Source of the DNA: Phycisphaerae bacterium
GTDB lineage: Bacteria; Planctomycetota; Phycisphaerae; Sedimentisphaerales; SM23-30
Direction of reading: 5' to 3'
NCBI GenBank assembly: GCA_016342495.1
Contig: JAEIOG010000020.1
Coordinates: forward strand, 1-59,696
Length of the DNA: 59,696 nt
Shown here: piece after piece, positions 52,731 through 59,696 of the stretch
Layout: the number at the start of each line of letters is the position of its first letter
How positions within the stretch are numbered: the stretch's first letter is position 1
Position numbers and translations under genes: made by a program
Notes under the pieces: model-generated
Told to the model about the DNA's origin: nothing
Seen by the model: only the letters and a program-made list of their open reading frames with translations
The model's database searches: none

Positions 52731-55700
52731 ATGTACAAAGTCATTAATTGCTTATTATCTTTAGCCTTGGTTTTTATTGTTGGTTGTAAAACTCCAAAAC
52801 CCTCCCAAAACATCGAAACATCCGATAAAAAGCCTGTTAATGTCCAGACAAGCGGGGCTATTGTCGATATTGATGCTGGCGAAGATGTTGCGGTAGGCCA
52901 AAATGTTATTGAGCTGAAACAAGGTTTGCTGCTGGGCCGTATCGCTCGCGGTGGCCGAAGTCCGGTTCATACCGACCCTATTGAAGCGGCCATTATTGAT
53001 GGAACATTTACCGCTCCTAAAGAGGGTGATTTCATAACCGTTGGCGAAAGAGAAATAAGTTGGGCAGCTATTAGCGTTGATGAGCAGGGCTGGTTCTCTG
53101 GTAGAGGTGTCGGCGGTGGCTATATTTATGTTCCGGTTGTTGCTGATAAAGAAGCTGTCAAGCTGATGCATATCAAAGGCGGCAGCTTTGTCTATGTAAA
53201 TGGCGAAATCCACATGGGTAACCCTTATACTTATAAAGATGCTCGTGAATCATGGGAACCAAACTTTAATTTTGTGGTTGTGCCTGTTAAGCTTAATAAG
53301 GGCATTAATCATTTCCTTATTAATGGCGGGCGTGGCAAAGTTAAAGTGCAGTTGTTTGACCCGAAAGCAGATGCCCAGTTTAACCTGGCCGATGCAACCT
53401 TACCGGATATGGGCCAGCATCTGGTGTCGGCGACTAAATCGATTGAGAAAACCGTTGGCGGTGTAATAGTTGTAAACTCAACGGATAAGCCAATGACTGA
53501 TTTGACCATAAAGGCCGTTTGGCCCAATGGCTTTGAAGAAGTTTCTGTTCTACCGGTGATCGCTCCGATGACCAGCCGTAAGGTGCCGGTTAATCTTACT
53601 TATCAGATATCCAAAGCAGATAGCATTGATGTGAATATATCTTTGCTTCAAGGTGGGAGCGCTATAGATCAAAACCTGATCAAATTGTCAGTTAAAAAGC
53701 CTGGTGAAAATTATAAAAGCACTTTTATCAGCCAGATAGATGGCTCGGTGCAATATTATGCGGTTAATCCCAAAGCTGTCACCTCAGATCAACAGTCAAC
53801 TGATGCACTCGTTCTAAGCGTGCATGGCGCTTCTGTCGAAGCAACTGGTCAGGCCGCCAGCTATTCTCATAAAACCTGGGCTAATCTTGTCGCGGCGACC
53901 AATCGTCGGCCTTATGGCTTTGACTGGGAAGACTGGGGGCGTATGGATGCTTTGGAAGTTCTGGAAATAGCCAAACATAAATTCCAGCCTGATCCAAGTC
54001 GTATATATCTGACCGGTCATTCAATGGGTGGCCATGGCACATGGATTCTGGGAGCTCAGTATCCTGATAAGTTTGCTGCTATCGGGCCATCGGCGGGCTG
54101 GGCGAATTTCTGGACTTATCGTGGTGCTCAAACACCTAAAGATGCAACTGATATGGAAAATATGCTCATGCGGGCGGAAAATCCTTCTCATGCTGAATTA
54201 TGGTTTGAGAATTTAGCGCAAAAGGGCGTTTATGTAATACATGGCGATGCAGATGACAATGTACCTATTGAACAATCCTATTTTATGGTGGACTATCTAA
54301 AGAAATTCAATCAGGATTATGTATTCCATATCGCCAAAGGCATGGGCCACTGGTGGGATATTTCCAAAGAACCCGGTGCCGATTGTGTGGACTGGGCACC
54401 AATGTTTGATTTCTTTAATCGTCATCGTCTGCCGGTTTCAAATGAAGTTAAAAACATTACTTTTACAACTTCCAATCCAGGGGTAAGTGCAACATATAAT
54501 TGGGCAACTATTGTCCAGCAAATCGAACCTTTACGATTTAGTAAAATTAATATTGATGCTGAACCAGGCCAACAGCGTTTTGTGGGCCATACCGCAAATG
54601 TTCGGATGTTATCGCTGGAATTGGCTGAGCTTGGTTTTACAGAATCTCTTTCTGTTATTTTAGATGGTATAGAAGTCAAAGATATTAAATATCCTGCTAA
54701 TGGTCAGCTTTGGCTGGAACATATTGGTGATAAATGGCAGGTTTGTTCAAAGCCTTCTTTTGAAGATAAAGGCCCGCATCGTAACGGTCCATTTAAGGAA
54801 GGTTTCAATCACAATATGGCTTTCGTTTATGGTACCGGCGGTAGTTCCCAGGAAAATGAAGCAATTTATAATAAAGCCCGCTTTGATGCTGAGAAGTTCT
54901 GGTATCAGGGCAATGGTTCTGTTGATGTTATTGCTGATACCGAATTTGATTTATCTGACAAAGACCGTGGCATCATCCTTTATGGCAATAGCACCACCAA
55001 TAAAATCTGGGATAAACTTTTAGTTGACTGTCCGGTTCGGGTTAGTGCCGGGGTTGTAAGAATTGGTGATCGTCTGATTAAAGGCGATGACCTTGCCTGT
55101 CTGTTTGTTCGGCCACGAAAGGGTTCTGATAAGGCCTGCGTAGTTGCAATTGCCGGTACGGGCATCAAGGGCATCAAGCTTACCGAAAGGCTGAGCTATC
55201 TTTATGCCGGTTGTAATTATCCTGATGTGTTTGTATGTTCTACTAAGATGCTCACCGAAGACGCTGATGGGGTTTTGGCCGCCGGTTTCTTTGGCAATGA
55301 CTGGTCTGTAGAAAATGGTAAATTTACTTTCAAGACCGATGCCACTGAAAAATTAAAAGTATCTGATGGGCCCGACCCGCGTGGCTTTTATATGCCCAGA
55401 CATTATGTCGCTCATAAAGTAAGTGCTCCAATTAATATTGATGGCAAAATTGATGAATATCAATGGTCGCTGGTTCCATGGTCCACGCCGCATGAAGATA
55501 TCGAAGGTGATATGCGTCCTGATAATAAACCCTGGTACCAAACCCGCGTAAAGATGCTTTGGGATGATGAATATCTTTATATTGCCGCCATGCTCGAAGA
55601 AGAACATGTATGGGGCAAAATTACCGAACGTAATGCTGTGATGTATTATGAAAATGATTTTGAAGTTTTCCTTGATCCCGATGGGGATTCGCACAATTAT

Positions 55701-56423
55701 TATGAATTTGAGATGAATGCCCTAAATACGGTCTGGAATCTGATGTTGACCAAGCCATATAAGAATTCCGGTCAATGGTCTGTCCGGGAAATGCCCGGTC
55801 AAAAGACCGCGGTCTTTGTTAAGGGCACGCTCAATGATCCATCTGATATCGACCAATACTGGACAGTTGAGCTGGCTTTCCCATGGTCGGGTATGAAAGA
55901 ACATGCCGGCACTGCATCATGTCCGCCAACTGATGGTGATCAATGGCGGGGCGGCTTCTCTCGTGTGCAATGGAAACATCGCATCGAAGAAGGTAAATAT
56001 TTCCGTGTTCCCGACCGCAGTGAAGGTGCTGCCTGGGGCAAACATGAAAACTGGGTCTGGTCGCCGCAGGGCGTTGTCAGTATGCATCGTCCGGAAACCT
56101 GGGGCTATATCCAGTTTAGTGATAAGACACCGGGAACGAAAGTCGATTTCGTACCGGATTCAACCATCATGGCCCGCTATCTGCTGAGTACATTAAATTA
56201 TAAACAGGAACAGTATAAAGCGATTAATGGCCAGTATGCCGATACGGTCGCCAAGCTCGATGGCCTGTTTGAAGATGAATCCCTTGCCAGCCCAATTGTA
56301 ATTGATCCGGTTGTTACCGATGGCAAAGTCACAGATTACACCGCAACGGCTACAGTAAAACTTGAGCAGGGCAAAACTCAAAAGGTTCATATTAGAGCTG
56401 ATGCAAAGATATGGCAGGATTAG
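52731..56423 (+). CDS. Esterase-CBM9 lipoprotein
   Basis: The 1230-residue protein has a lipoprotein signal (MYKVINCLLSLALVFIVGC, lipobox Cys19). After an N-terminal beta-rich region comes an alpha/beta-hydrolase domain with the nucleophile in GHSMGGHG (Ser about 431), the acid in HGDADDNVP (about 503-506) and the base in GMGHWWD (His about 539). This resembles feruloyl/acetyl esterases of polysaccharide breakdown. The C-terminal part (about 895-1150) is a family 9-like carbohydrate-binding module (INIDGKIDEYQW, WDDEYLYIAAMLEEEHVWG, EVFLDPDGDSHNYYEFEMNALNTVWNLML). It probably removes ester groups from plant or algal polysaccharides at the cell surface. AGGAG lies before the ATG at 52731. It follows the sigma-pseudopilin-discoidin genes in the same direction. 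Confidence 0.88.
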   Translation: MYKVINCLLSLALVFIVGCKTPKPSQNIETSDKKPVNVQTSGAIVDIDAGEDVAVGQNVIELKQGLLLGRIARGGRSPVHTDPIEAAIIDGTFTAPKEGDFITVGEREISWAAISVDEQGWFSGRGVGGGYIYVPVVADKEAVKLMHIKGGSFVYVNGEIHMGNPYTYKDARESWEPNFNFVVVPVKLNKGINHFLINGGRGKVKVQLFDPKADAQFNLADATLPDMGQHLVSATKSIEKTVGGVIVVNSTDKPMTDLTIKAVWPNGFEEVSVLPVIAPMTSRKVPVNLTYQISKADSIDVNISLLQGGSAIDQNLIKLSVKKPGENYKSTFISQIDGSVQYYAVNPKAVTSDQQSTDALVLSVHGASVEATGQAASYSHKTWANLVAATNRRPYGFDWEDWGRMDALEVLEIAKHKFQPDPSRIYLTGHSMGGHGTWILGAQYPDKFAAIGPSAGWANFWTYRGAQTPKDATDMENMLMRAENPSHAELWFENLAQKGVYVIHGDADDNVPIEQSYFMVDYLKKFNQDYVFHIAKGMGHWWDISKEPGADCVDWAPMFDFFNRHRLPVSNEVKNITFTTSNPGVSATYNWATIVQQIEPLRFSKINIDAEPGQQRFVGHTANVRMLSLELAELGFTESLSVILDGIEVKDIKYPANGQLWLEHIGDKWQVCSKPSFEDKGPHRNGPFKEGFNHNMAFVYGTGGSSQENEAIYNKARFDAEKFWYQGNGSVDVIADTEFDLSDKDRGIILYGNSTTNKIWDKLLVDCPVRVSAGVVRIGDRLIKGDDLACLFVRPRKGSDKACVVAIAGTGIKGIKLTERLSYLYAGCNYPDVFVCSTKMLTEDADGVLAAGFFGNDWSVENGKFTFKTDATEKLKVSDGPDPRGFYMPRHYVAHKVSAPINIDGKIDEYQWSLVPWSTPHEDIEGDMRPDNKPWYQTRVKMLWDDEYLYIAAMLEEEHVWGKITERNAVMYYENDFEVFLDPDGDSHNYYEFEMNALNTVWNLMLTKPYKNSGQWSVREMPGQKTAVFVKGTLNDPSDIDQYWTVELAFPWSGMKEHAGTASCPPTDGDQWRGGFSRVQWKHRIEEGKYFRVPDRSEGAAWGKHENWVWSPQGVVSMHRPETWGYIQFSDKTPGTKVDFVPDSTIMARYLLSTLNYKQEQYKAINGQYADTVAKLDGLFEDESLASPIVIDPVVTDGKVTDYTATATVKLEQGKTQKVHIRADAKIWQD

Positions 56424-56689
56424 ATTGGTCAACAGGATAGATTTTTATTTAATTTACCACTTTAAATATTTTTTTTAGCACGCAAAGGCGCCAAGACGCA
56501 AAGGTAATATAATACTTAATTAAATTCTTAGCGGCTTAGCGGCTTTGCGTGAGATATATTATATTTAATTGGTTTATGATTTAATCTTTCTTTCTGATCT
56601 ACTAAGCGTAGGGCTGGATCGTTATTCCCGGAGGGGGCTTTGTCAATTGAGCCCTGCGCTTAGCAGTGGATTTACTTTACTGCTGCGAT

Positions 56690-56955
56690 TTTGTCAGCAA
56701 AGCTGCAGCTTTCTCGGTGGAGCAATTCCAATTTGCCCCGAAGCTGCGCTTTTGTCGGCAGAACGATTCCAATTGTCAGCGGTGCTCTGACTTTGTCGGC
56801 AGAGCAATTCCAATTTGCATCAGATCTATGACTTTATCAGCAGAGCTACGACTTTGTCATTGGAACGATTCGGATTGTCAGAGGAGCTATGACATTGTCA
56901 GCAGAGCAAATCAAATTGTCAGCAGAGCTATGACTTTAGCGCAGGAGCAATGATT
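56690..56955. repeat. Degenerate 20-21-bp tandem array
   Basis: About 13 units begin TTGTCAGCAGAGC or close variants and end alternately in TATGACT (20 bp) and AATTCCAA (21 bp). The repeats are diverged and shift frame, so the overlapping short frames are unlikely to be coding. Confidence 0.65.
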
Positions 56956-57133
56956 TAAGCGGAATTGCAGCGCGGCGGCTTTTATCGGACCGCTCCGGTC
57001 AAAACACCCCGGCAAAGACCGGATAACCAAAGCCTTTATTGGGGTATCAATACTGAAAGAGGCGTTTTGAAGATTGGCCAGTTCCGATAAAATCAAAACA
57101 GACTGTTTTGTATAATCTCATAGAAATATGGAC

Positions 57134-57215
57134 GCAGGTTGAACCTGCACACGGATCGTTGCTGCCGGTGATGGCTTTACCGGCGTCGCTGCCGCCTTGT
57201 CCCGACTGGATCATT
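57134..57215. repeat. REP-like palindrome with conserved flank
   Basis: GCAGGTT-G-AACCTGC is followed by CACACGGATCGTTG and CCGGCGTCGCTGCCGCC. The same order occurs in the 10.4-11.1 kb block with different palindrome arms (GCAGGCT/AGCCTGC), so arms have changed in a matched way. Confidence 0.5.
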
Positions 57216-57751
57216 TTAGGAGTTGAGACAAACGCAAAATAACTAAAAACTATTTAATAACCACAGAGGACGCCAAGGACACAAAGACCACTAATTTCTA
57301 TATATTTATTTTCTTGTTTGCCTGTGCCTTCCGTGGACCAGAAAAATTTATTGAACCGCTAAAGACACGAACAACACGAAAAAACTTTATCCACAGATTT
57401 CACAGATTAACACAGATTAAAAGGTGTAAAAGTGTGAAAGCATATTTTTTTTAACGTGAGCGAAGCGAACACAACCCCTTGTGTCTAGTGCCTTATGCCT
57501 CATGCCTTATTAAATCCGTGCTTTCCGTGGACCAGAAAAAATTTATTGAAACGCTAAAGACGCCAGAGACGCTATTTGATATATCAACGTTTTTATGAGA
57601 AAGCTCTATATGATAATTTTTGAAATAAGCTTTGGGTGGATTCATAATAATATTCGCTGCTTGAAGCGAAAGTTATGTTGCATATTAAATGTAATATGAT
57701 AATTGTGTGTTTTTTCATTAGTTTTCTCCTTTATTTATGCGAAACTAAAAA

Positions 57752-58705
57752 TTATAGTCTTGTACGCCTAAATAATAATATTCCACCAACCATAAACATA
57801 CTTAATGTGATTGGTTCTGGCACAGGATTCAAATCGAAACTTCTTAAAGCATTTTGTTTTGAGAAGTCATCCCATTCACCCAAAACGATACCTTCTGGAA
57901 TTGTTTGCCAGTTAACAGAGCCTTGCTCAATGTCTATGATTCCTATTGTTTGAGATTCATTGTTTACTCCAGGCCCTAAAGAATCAACATTACAAAGCAC
58001 ATATAGATTATCATCCTTGTCAAAAGAAAGATCAAACACACTATAGCCTATTGCATCTGGATCTGATGTGCCAAAACCGCCTGGGCCAGAGCCTAGTAGA
58101 GTGTCAAACCTTGGTGAAATCCCCGATATGTTTTCGATTACAATTTCTGCAACACCGGCATTATTAGTCTTAGATAAATAAAAACCATCTTGATTATTAG
58201 AACCAAGTGAATACAAAAAATCTCCAGAGTTTGAAATAGCCATTGCAATTCCTGGAGCCTGACCTACAATATTAGATGACCATGTATTGGTATCTAAATA
58301 ACACAAATTCTCATCATCCATTACAAACATTGTGCCATCAGTCCTGGACTCAATATTATGAAACGTTCCCGTGGATATTCCTTTTTCAACCTGCCATGTT
58401 TGGGTATTGATTTTTGCAAGCTGTCTGGGAGATGTAGTTGGCTCCCAATTCGACACAGCATCATTGTCGATTATAGCATAAATATTCCCATTGAGATCAA
58501 CAGTAAAACTATCCAATACCGCCAAACTCTCTAAGTCGCTTTGCTCTATCCCAAAAGGCATTTTTGGCGAAACGGTTACCTGTCCAGTATCAACGTTATG
58601 AATACTAAATGTTTTCTGTGATGCTATGTAATAATATTCATTATTAGCTGCAATAGCCTTGTTCGTCAAGCAAGCCAATATCATAAATATAATTATTCTA
58701 CTCAT
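57752..58705 (-). CDS. PEP-CTERM exported protein, beta-propeller-like
   Basis: The 317-residue protein has a signal peptide (MSRIIIFMILACLTNKAIA). The middle part has repeated strand patterns such as TFSIHNVDTGQVT, QLAKINTQTWQVEKG and LCYLDTNTW that resemble a WD/NHL-like propeller. The C-terminus is a PEP-CTERM sorting tail: VPEP, a hydrophobic helix (ITLSMFMVGGILLF) and RRTRL. Such tails are cut by an exosortase, and the protein is then anchored or secreted with exopolysaccharide. Exosortase is not in the window. AGGAG lies before the ATG. Function of the propeller is unknown. Confidence 0.85.
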   Translation of the reverse strand: MSRIIIFMILACLTNKAIAANNEYYYIASQKTFSIHNVDTGQVTVSPKMPFGIEQSDLESLAVLDSFTVDLNGNIYAIIDNDAVSNWEPTTSPRQLAKINTQTWQVEKGISTGTFHNIESRTDGTMFVMDDENLCYLDTNTWSSNIVGQAPGIAMAISNSGDFLYSLGSNNQDGFYLSKTNNAGVAEIVIENISGISPRFDTLLGSGPGGFGTSDPDAIGYSVFDLSFDKDDNLYVLCNVDSLGPGVNNESQTIGIIDIEQGSVNWQTIPEGIVLGEWDDFSKQNALRSFDLNPVPEPITLSMFMVGGILLFRRTRL

Positions 58706-58935
58706 TTTTTCTCTCCTAAATAAAACATCTCATGCTTCTGAGTTATTCATTATCATTTTCAGAATGTTTCAAATCAATTACTATACCATTTATAGATATT
58801 AAATTTCATAAAACGAAATTCTATCATATCGATTATAGATAGCATCAGTTTTTCCAATTCTTAAACCACTTTTTATAAAGGTTTTTTTAGTCCACCTTGC
58901 AAGCTTGCAAATTATTTCTTAATAATACACCATAA

Positions 58936-59229
58936 TCACTTTTTGTTTTTATGAATATCCCTGATAATCCTTGGGATACTAAGGAAAAGCATAACACTAC
59001 CTGGATCAATAATAAAAATTAAAAGTATATATAGCCTGAAATCTATTGACAATACAAAAGTACCTACCAAAAAAAACAATGAACCAAACAGTGGTATTGA
59101 TGAATAGAACTTATCAATATTATTTTTTTTATTTCTTAAATTCAAGTAAATATACATGTAATTCAAAATTACAATATATAACCCAATGGCCAAAAAAAGT
59201 ATACCAATTATTTTCACTAACATAGTCAT
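58936..59229 (-). CDS. Small integral membrane protein
   Basis: The 97-residue hydrophobic protein has about three membrane helices (residues 5-30, 45-64, 66-84) and a basic tail (RIIRDIHKNKK). No family is recognised. GGAAG stands close to the first ATG; the second ATG (59223) has better spacing, so two residues may be lost. It is AT-rich and lies 18 bp after the unidentified ORF upstream on the same strand, possibly co-transcribed. Confidence 0.55.
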   Translation of the reverse strand: MTMLVKIIGILFLAIGLYIVILNYMYIYLNLRNKKNNIDKFYSSIPLFGSLFFLVGTFVLSIDFRLYILLIFIIDPGSVMLFLSIPRIIRDIHKNKK

Positions 59230-59247
59230 TTACTTCCTAAATATTTT

Positions 59248-59556
59248 TTACGGATTATAAATTCTTTGGCCTAAAAAGCCCTTTATCCACTCCCAGCCAG
59301 CTGGCCAAGATAAATCTTTTGTATTTACTATAAATTCTTGACCTGAGCTGTATTTTGCATATTGATTACCCGCTCCTGGTTGGAATTTACCTGAAAGAAT
59401 ATAGCGAATAATCGACATTGGTCCTTTCATAACCCAATCCCCTTTTCCTAAGCCTTGCCTGCCCCATCTCGAAACTGCGGTTAGCCGGGGATCCCCTCCA
59501 GTGCCATACATTGCTGTACTAACAAAAATCATTGTTTGCATGGATCTCATATACAA
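59248..59556 (-). CDS. Unidentified ORF, possibly a C-terminal fragment
   Basis: The 102-residue frame begins at TTG with an ATG two codons later and no convincing Shine-Dalgarno. It is rich in Gly, Trp and Tyr (GRQGLGKGDWVMKGP, FQPGAGNQYAKYSSGQEF, WPAGWEWIKGFLGQRIY). The frame upstream stays open for a further 24 codons without a start (FPIKKFHAIALAGKAIT) and then meets a TGA. Together this looks like the 3' end of a larger gene, perhaps of the RHS or polymorphic toxin kind, broken upstream. That identity is a guess; the rest lies at or beyond the window edge. Confidence 0.4.
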   Translation of the reverse strand: MYMRSMQTMIFVSTAMYGTGGDPRLTAVSRWGRQGLGKGDWVMKGPMSIIRYILSGKFQPGAGNQYAKYSSGQEFIVNTKDLSWPAGWEWIKGFLGQRIYNP

Positions 59557-59696
59557 CCCCGTGATAGCTTTGCCAGCCAGGGCAATCGCATGAAATTTTT
59601 TTATTGGAAATCATCATTCCTTCTGTTGGCCCAATCCCAGCACTGTGAGCATATAGCCTCGATCATAGCTAGCTTTGGCTCTTTTGCTTTTTACGC

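Larger units (their letters stand above)
56424..57751. other. Repeat-rich gene-free region
   Basis: About 1.3 kb without a supported gene. It holds fragments of common dispersed repeats: CGCCAAGACGCAAAGG (about 56487), a degenerate 20-21-bp array (56690-56955), the palindrome GCAGGTT-G-AACCTGC (57134-57148) with flanks related to the block at 10.4-11.1 kb, ACAGAGGACGCCAAGGACAC (about 57264), ATTTCACAGATTAACACAGA (about 57394) and GTGAGCGAAGCGAACAC (about 57457). Confidence 0.6.

Noticed and set aside
56666..56953. Cys-rich 95-codon frame
   Set aside because: It is made of the degenerate 20-21-bp repeat with frame-shifting unit lengths, and it has no start signal.
57386..57396. Perfect DnaA box TTATCCACA near 57.4 kb as an origin signal
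   Set aside because: It is part of a common dispersed repeat (TTTATCCACAGATTTCACAG) and has no neighbouring boxes.
59557..59696. Reading frames at the right edge encoding SQCWDWANRRNDDFQ
   Set aside because: The frame is short, bounded by stops on both sides inside the window, and has no start signal. It may be a decayed gene, but nothing supports it.

Overview
The window looks like a chromosomal segment of an anaerobic, fermentative planctomycete, most likely class Phycisphaerae (Sedimentisphaerales-like). This placement is inferred from gene content and was not tested by phylogeny. The pointers are pseudopilins ending in an H-X9-DG motif, an ECF sigma factor overlapping a FecR-LamG membrane protein, secreted proteins with short dockerin-like EF-hand tails, a PEP-CTERM protein, and a Rex-linked bifurcating [FeFe]-hydrogenase. 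Coding regions are moderately AT-rich. Several intergenic regions are long and full of palindromes and short tandem repeats.

Layout. 0-8.3 kb (minus strand): rex, then a trimeric NAD-linked [FeFe]-hydrogenase (hndA, hndC, hndD), a PAS-containing sensory hydrogenase homologue and a SpoIIE/PP2C-type phosphatase. A consensus-like promoter upstream of rex is flanked by two near-identical Rex-like operators. 8.6-10.4 kb: a secreted Cys-rich peptide and an RtcB-family RNA ligase whose stop codon lies inside a dispersed palindrome. 10.4-11.5 kb: palindrome-rich repeats and a 21-bp tandem array. 11.7-15.8 kb: a 1387-residue lipoprotein of four leucine-rich-repeat modules. 16-20.3 kb: carbohydrate enzymes (GH130 phosphorylase, glycogen debranching enzyme) and an AmrS-type radical SAM protein. 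20.8-27 kb: an orphan NarL-type regulator, a DUF3524/QTMAN-type glycosyltransferase, a doubled retropepsin-like protein with a dockerin-like tail, a soluble histidine kinase and a lone receiver protein. 27-33.5 kb: M16 peptidase, metallophosphoesterase, GlnRS and a zinc-ribbon protein.

33.7-39.8 kb is a housekeeping block: rplM-rpsI with a strong promoter and structured leader, mgtE, yidD, rnpA and a CbpA-like dnaJ. It is followed by an AT-rich gene-free stretch with clustered DnaA-box-like 9-mers, which is a candidate replication origin, and then by a FlgM-like anti-sigma factor and two tRNAs (Arg-UCG, Leu-UAG). 40-45.3 kb: an outer-membrane beta-barrel protein, a double-Cache chemoreceptor and a glycosyltransferase. 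45.4-46.8 kb: a secreted VCBS/FG-GAP repeat protein whose frame is interrupted once by an in-frame UGA, followed at a SECIS-like distance by a perfect 7-bp hairpin. This is either a new selenoprotein or a fresh nonsense mutation, and it is the most interesting single observation here. 47.3-56.4 kb: a co-oriented surface locus (ECF sigma, FecR-LamG, pseudopilin, discoidin/Ig/LamG/dockerin protein, esterase-CBM9 lipoprotein). 56.4-59.7 kb: repeat-rich DNA, a PEP-CTERM protein, a small membrane protein and an unidentified ORF.

The first operon makes or uses H2 according to the NADH/NAD+ ratio and appears to carry its own H2/redox sensing. The carbohydrate enzymes and the sigma-regulated surface locus suggest growth on polysaccharides. 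All functions are read from motifs; no database search was run.
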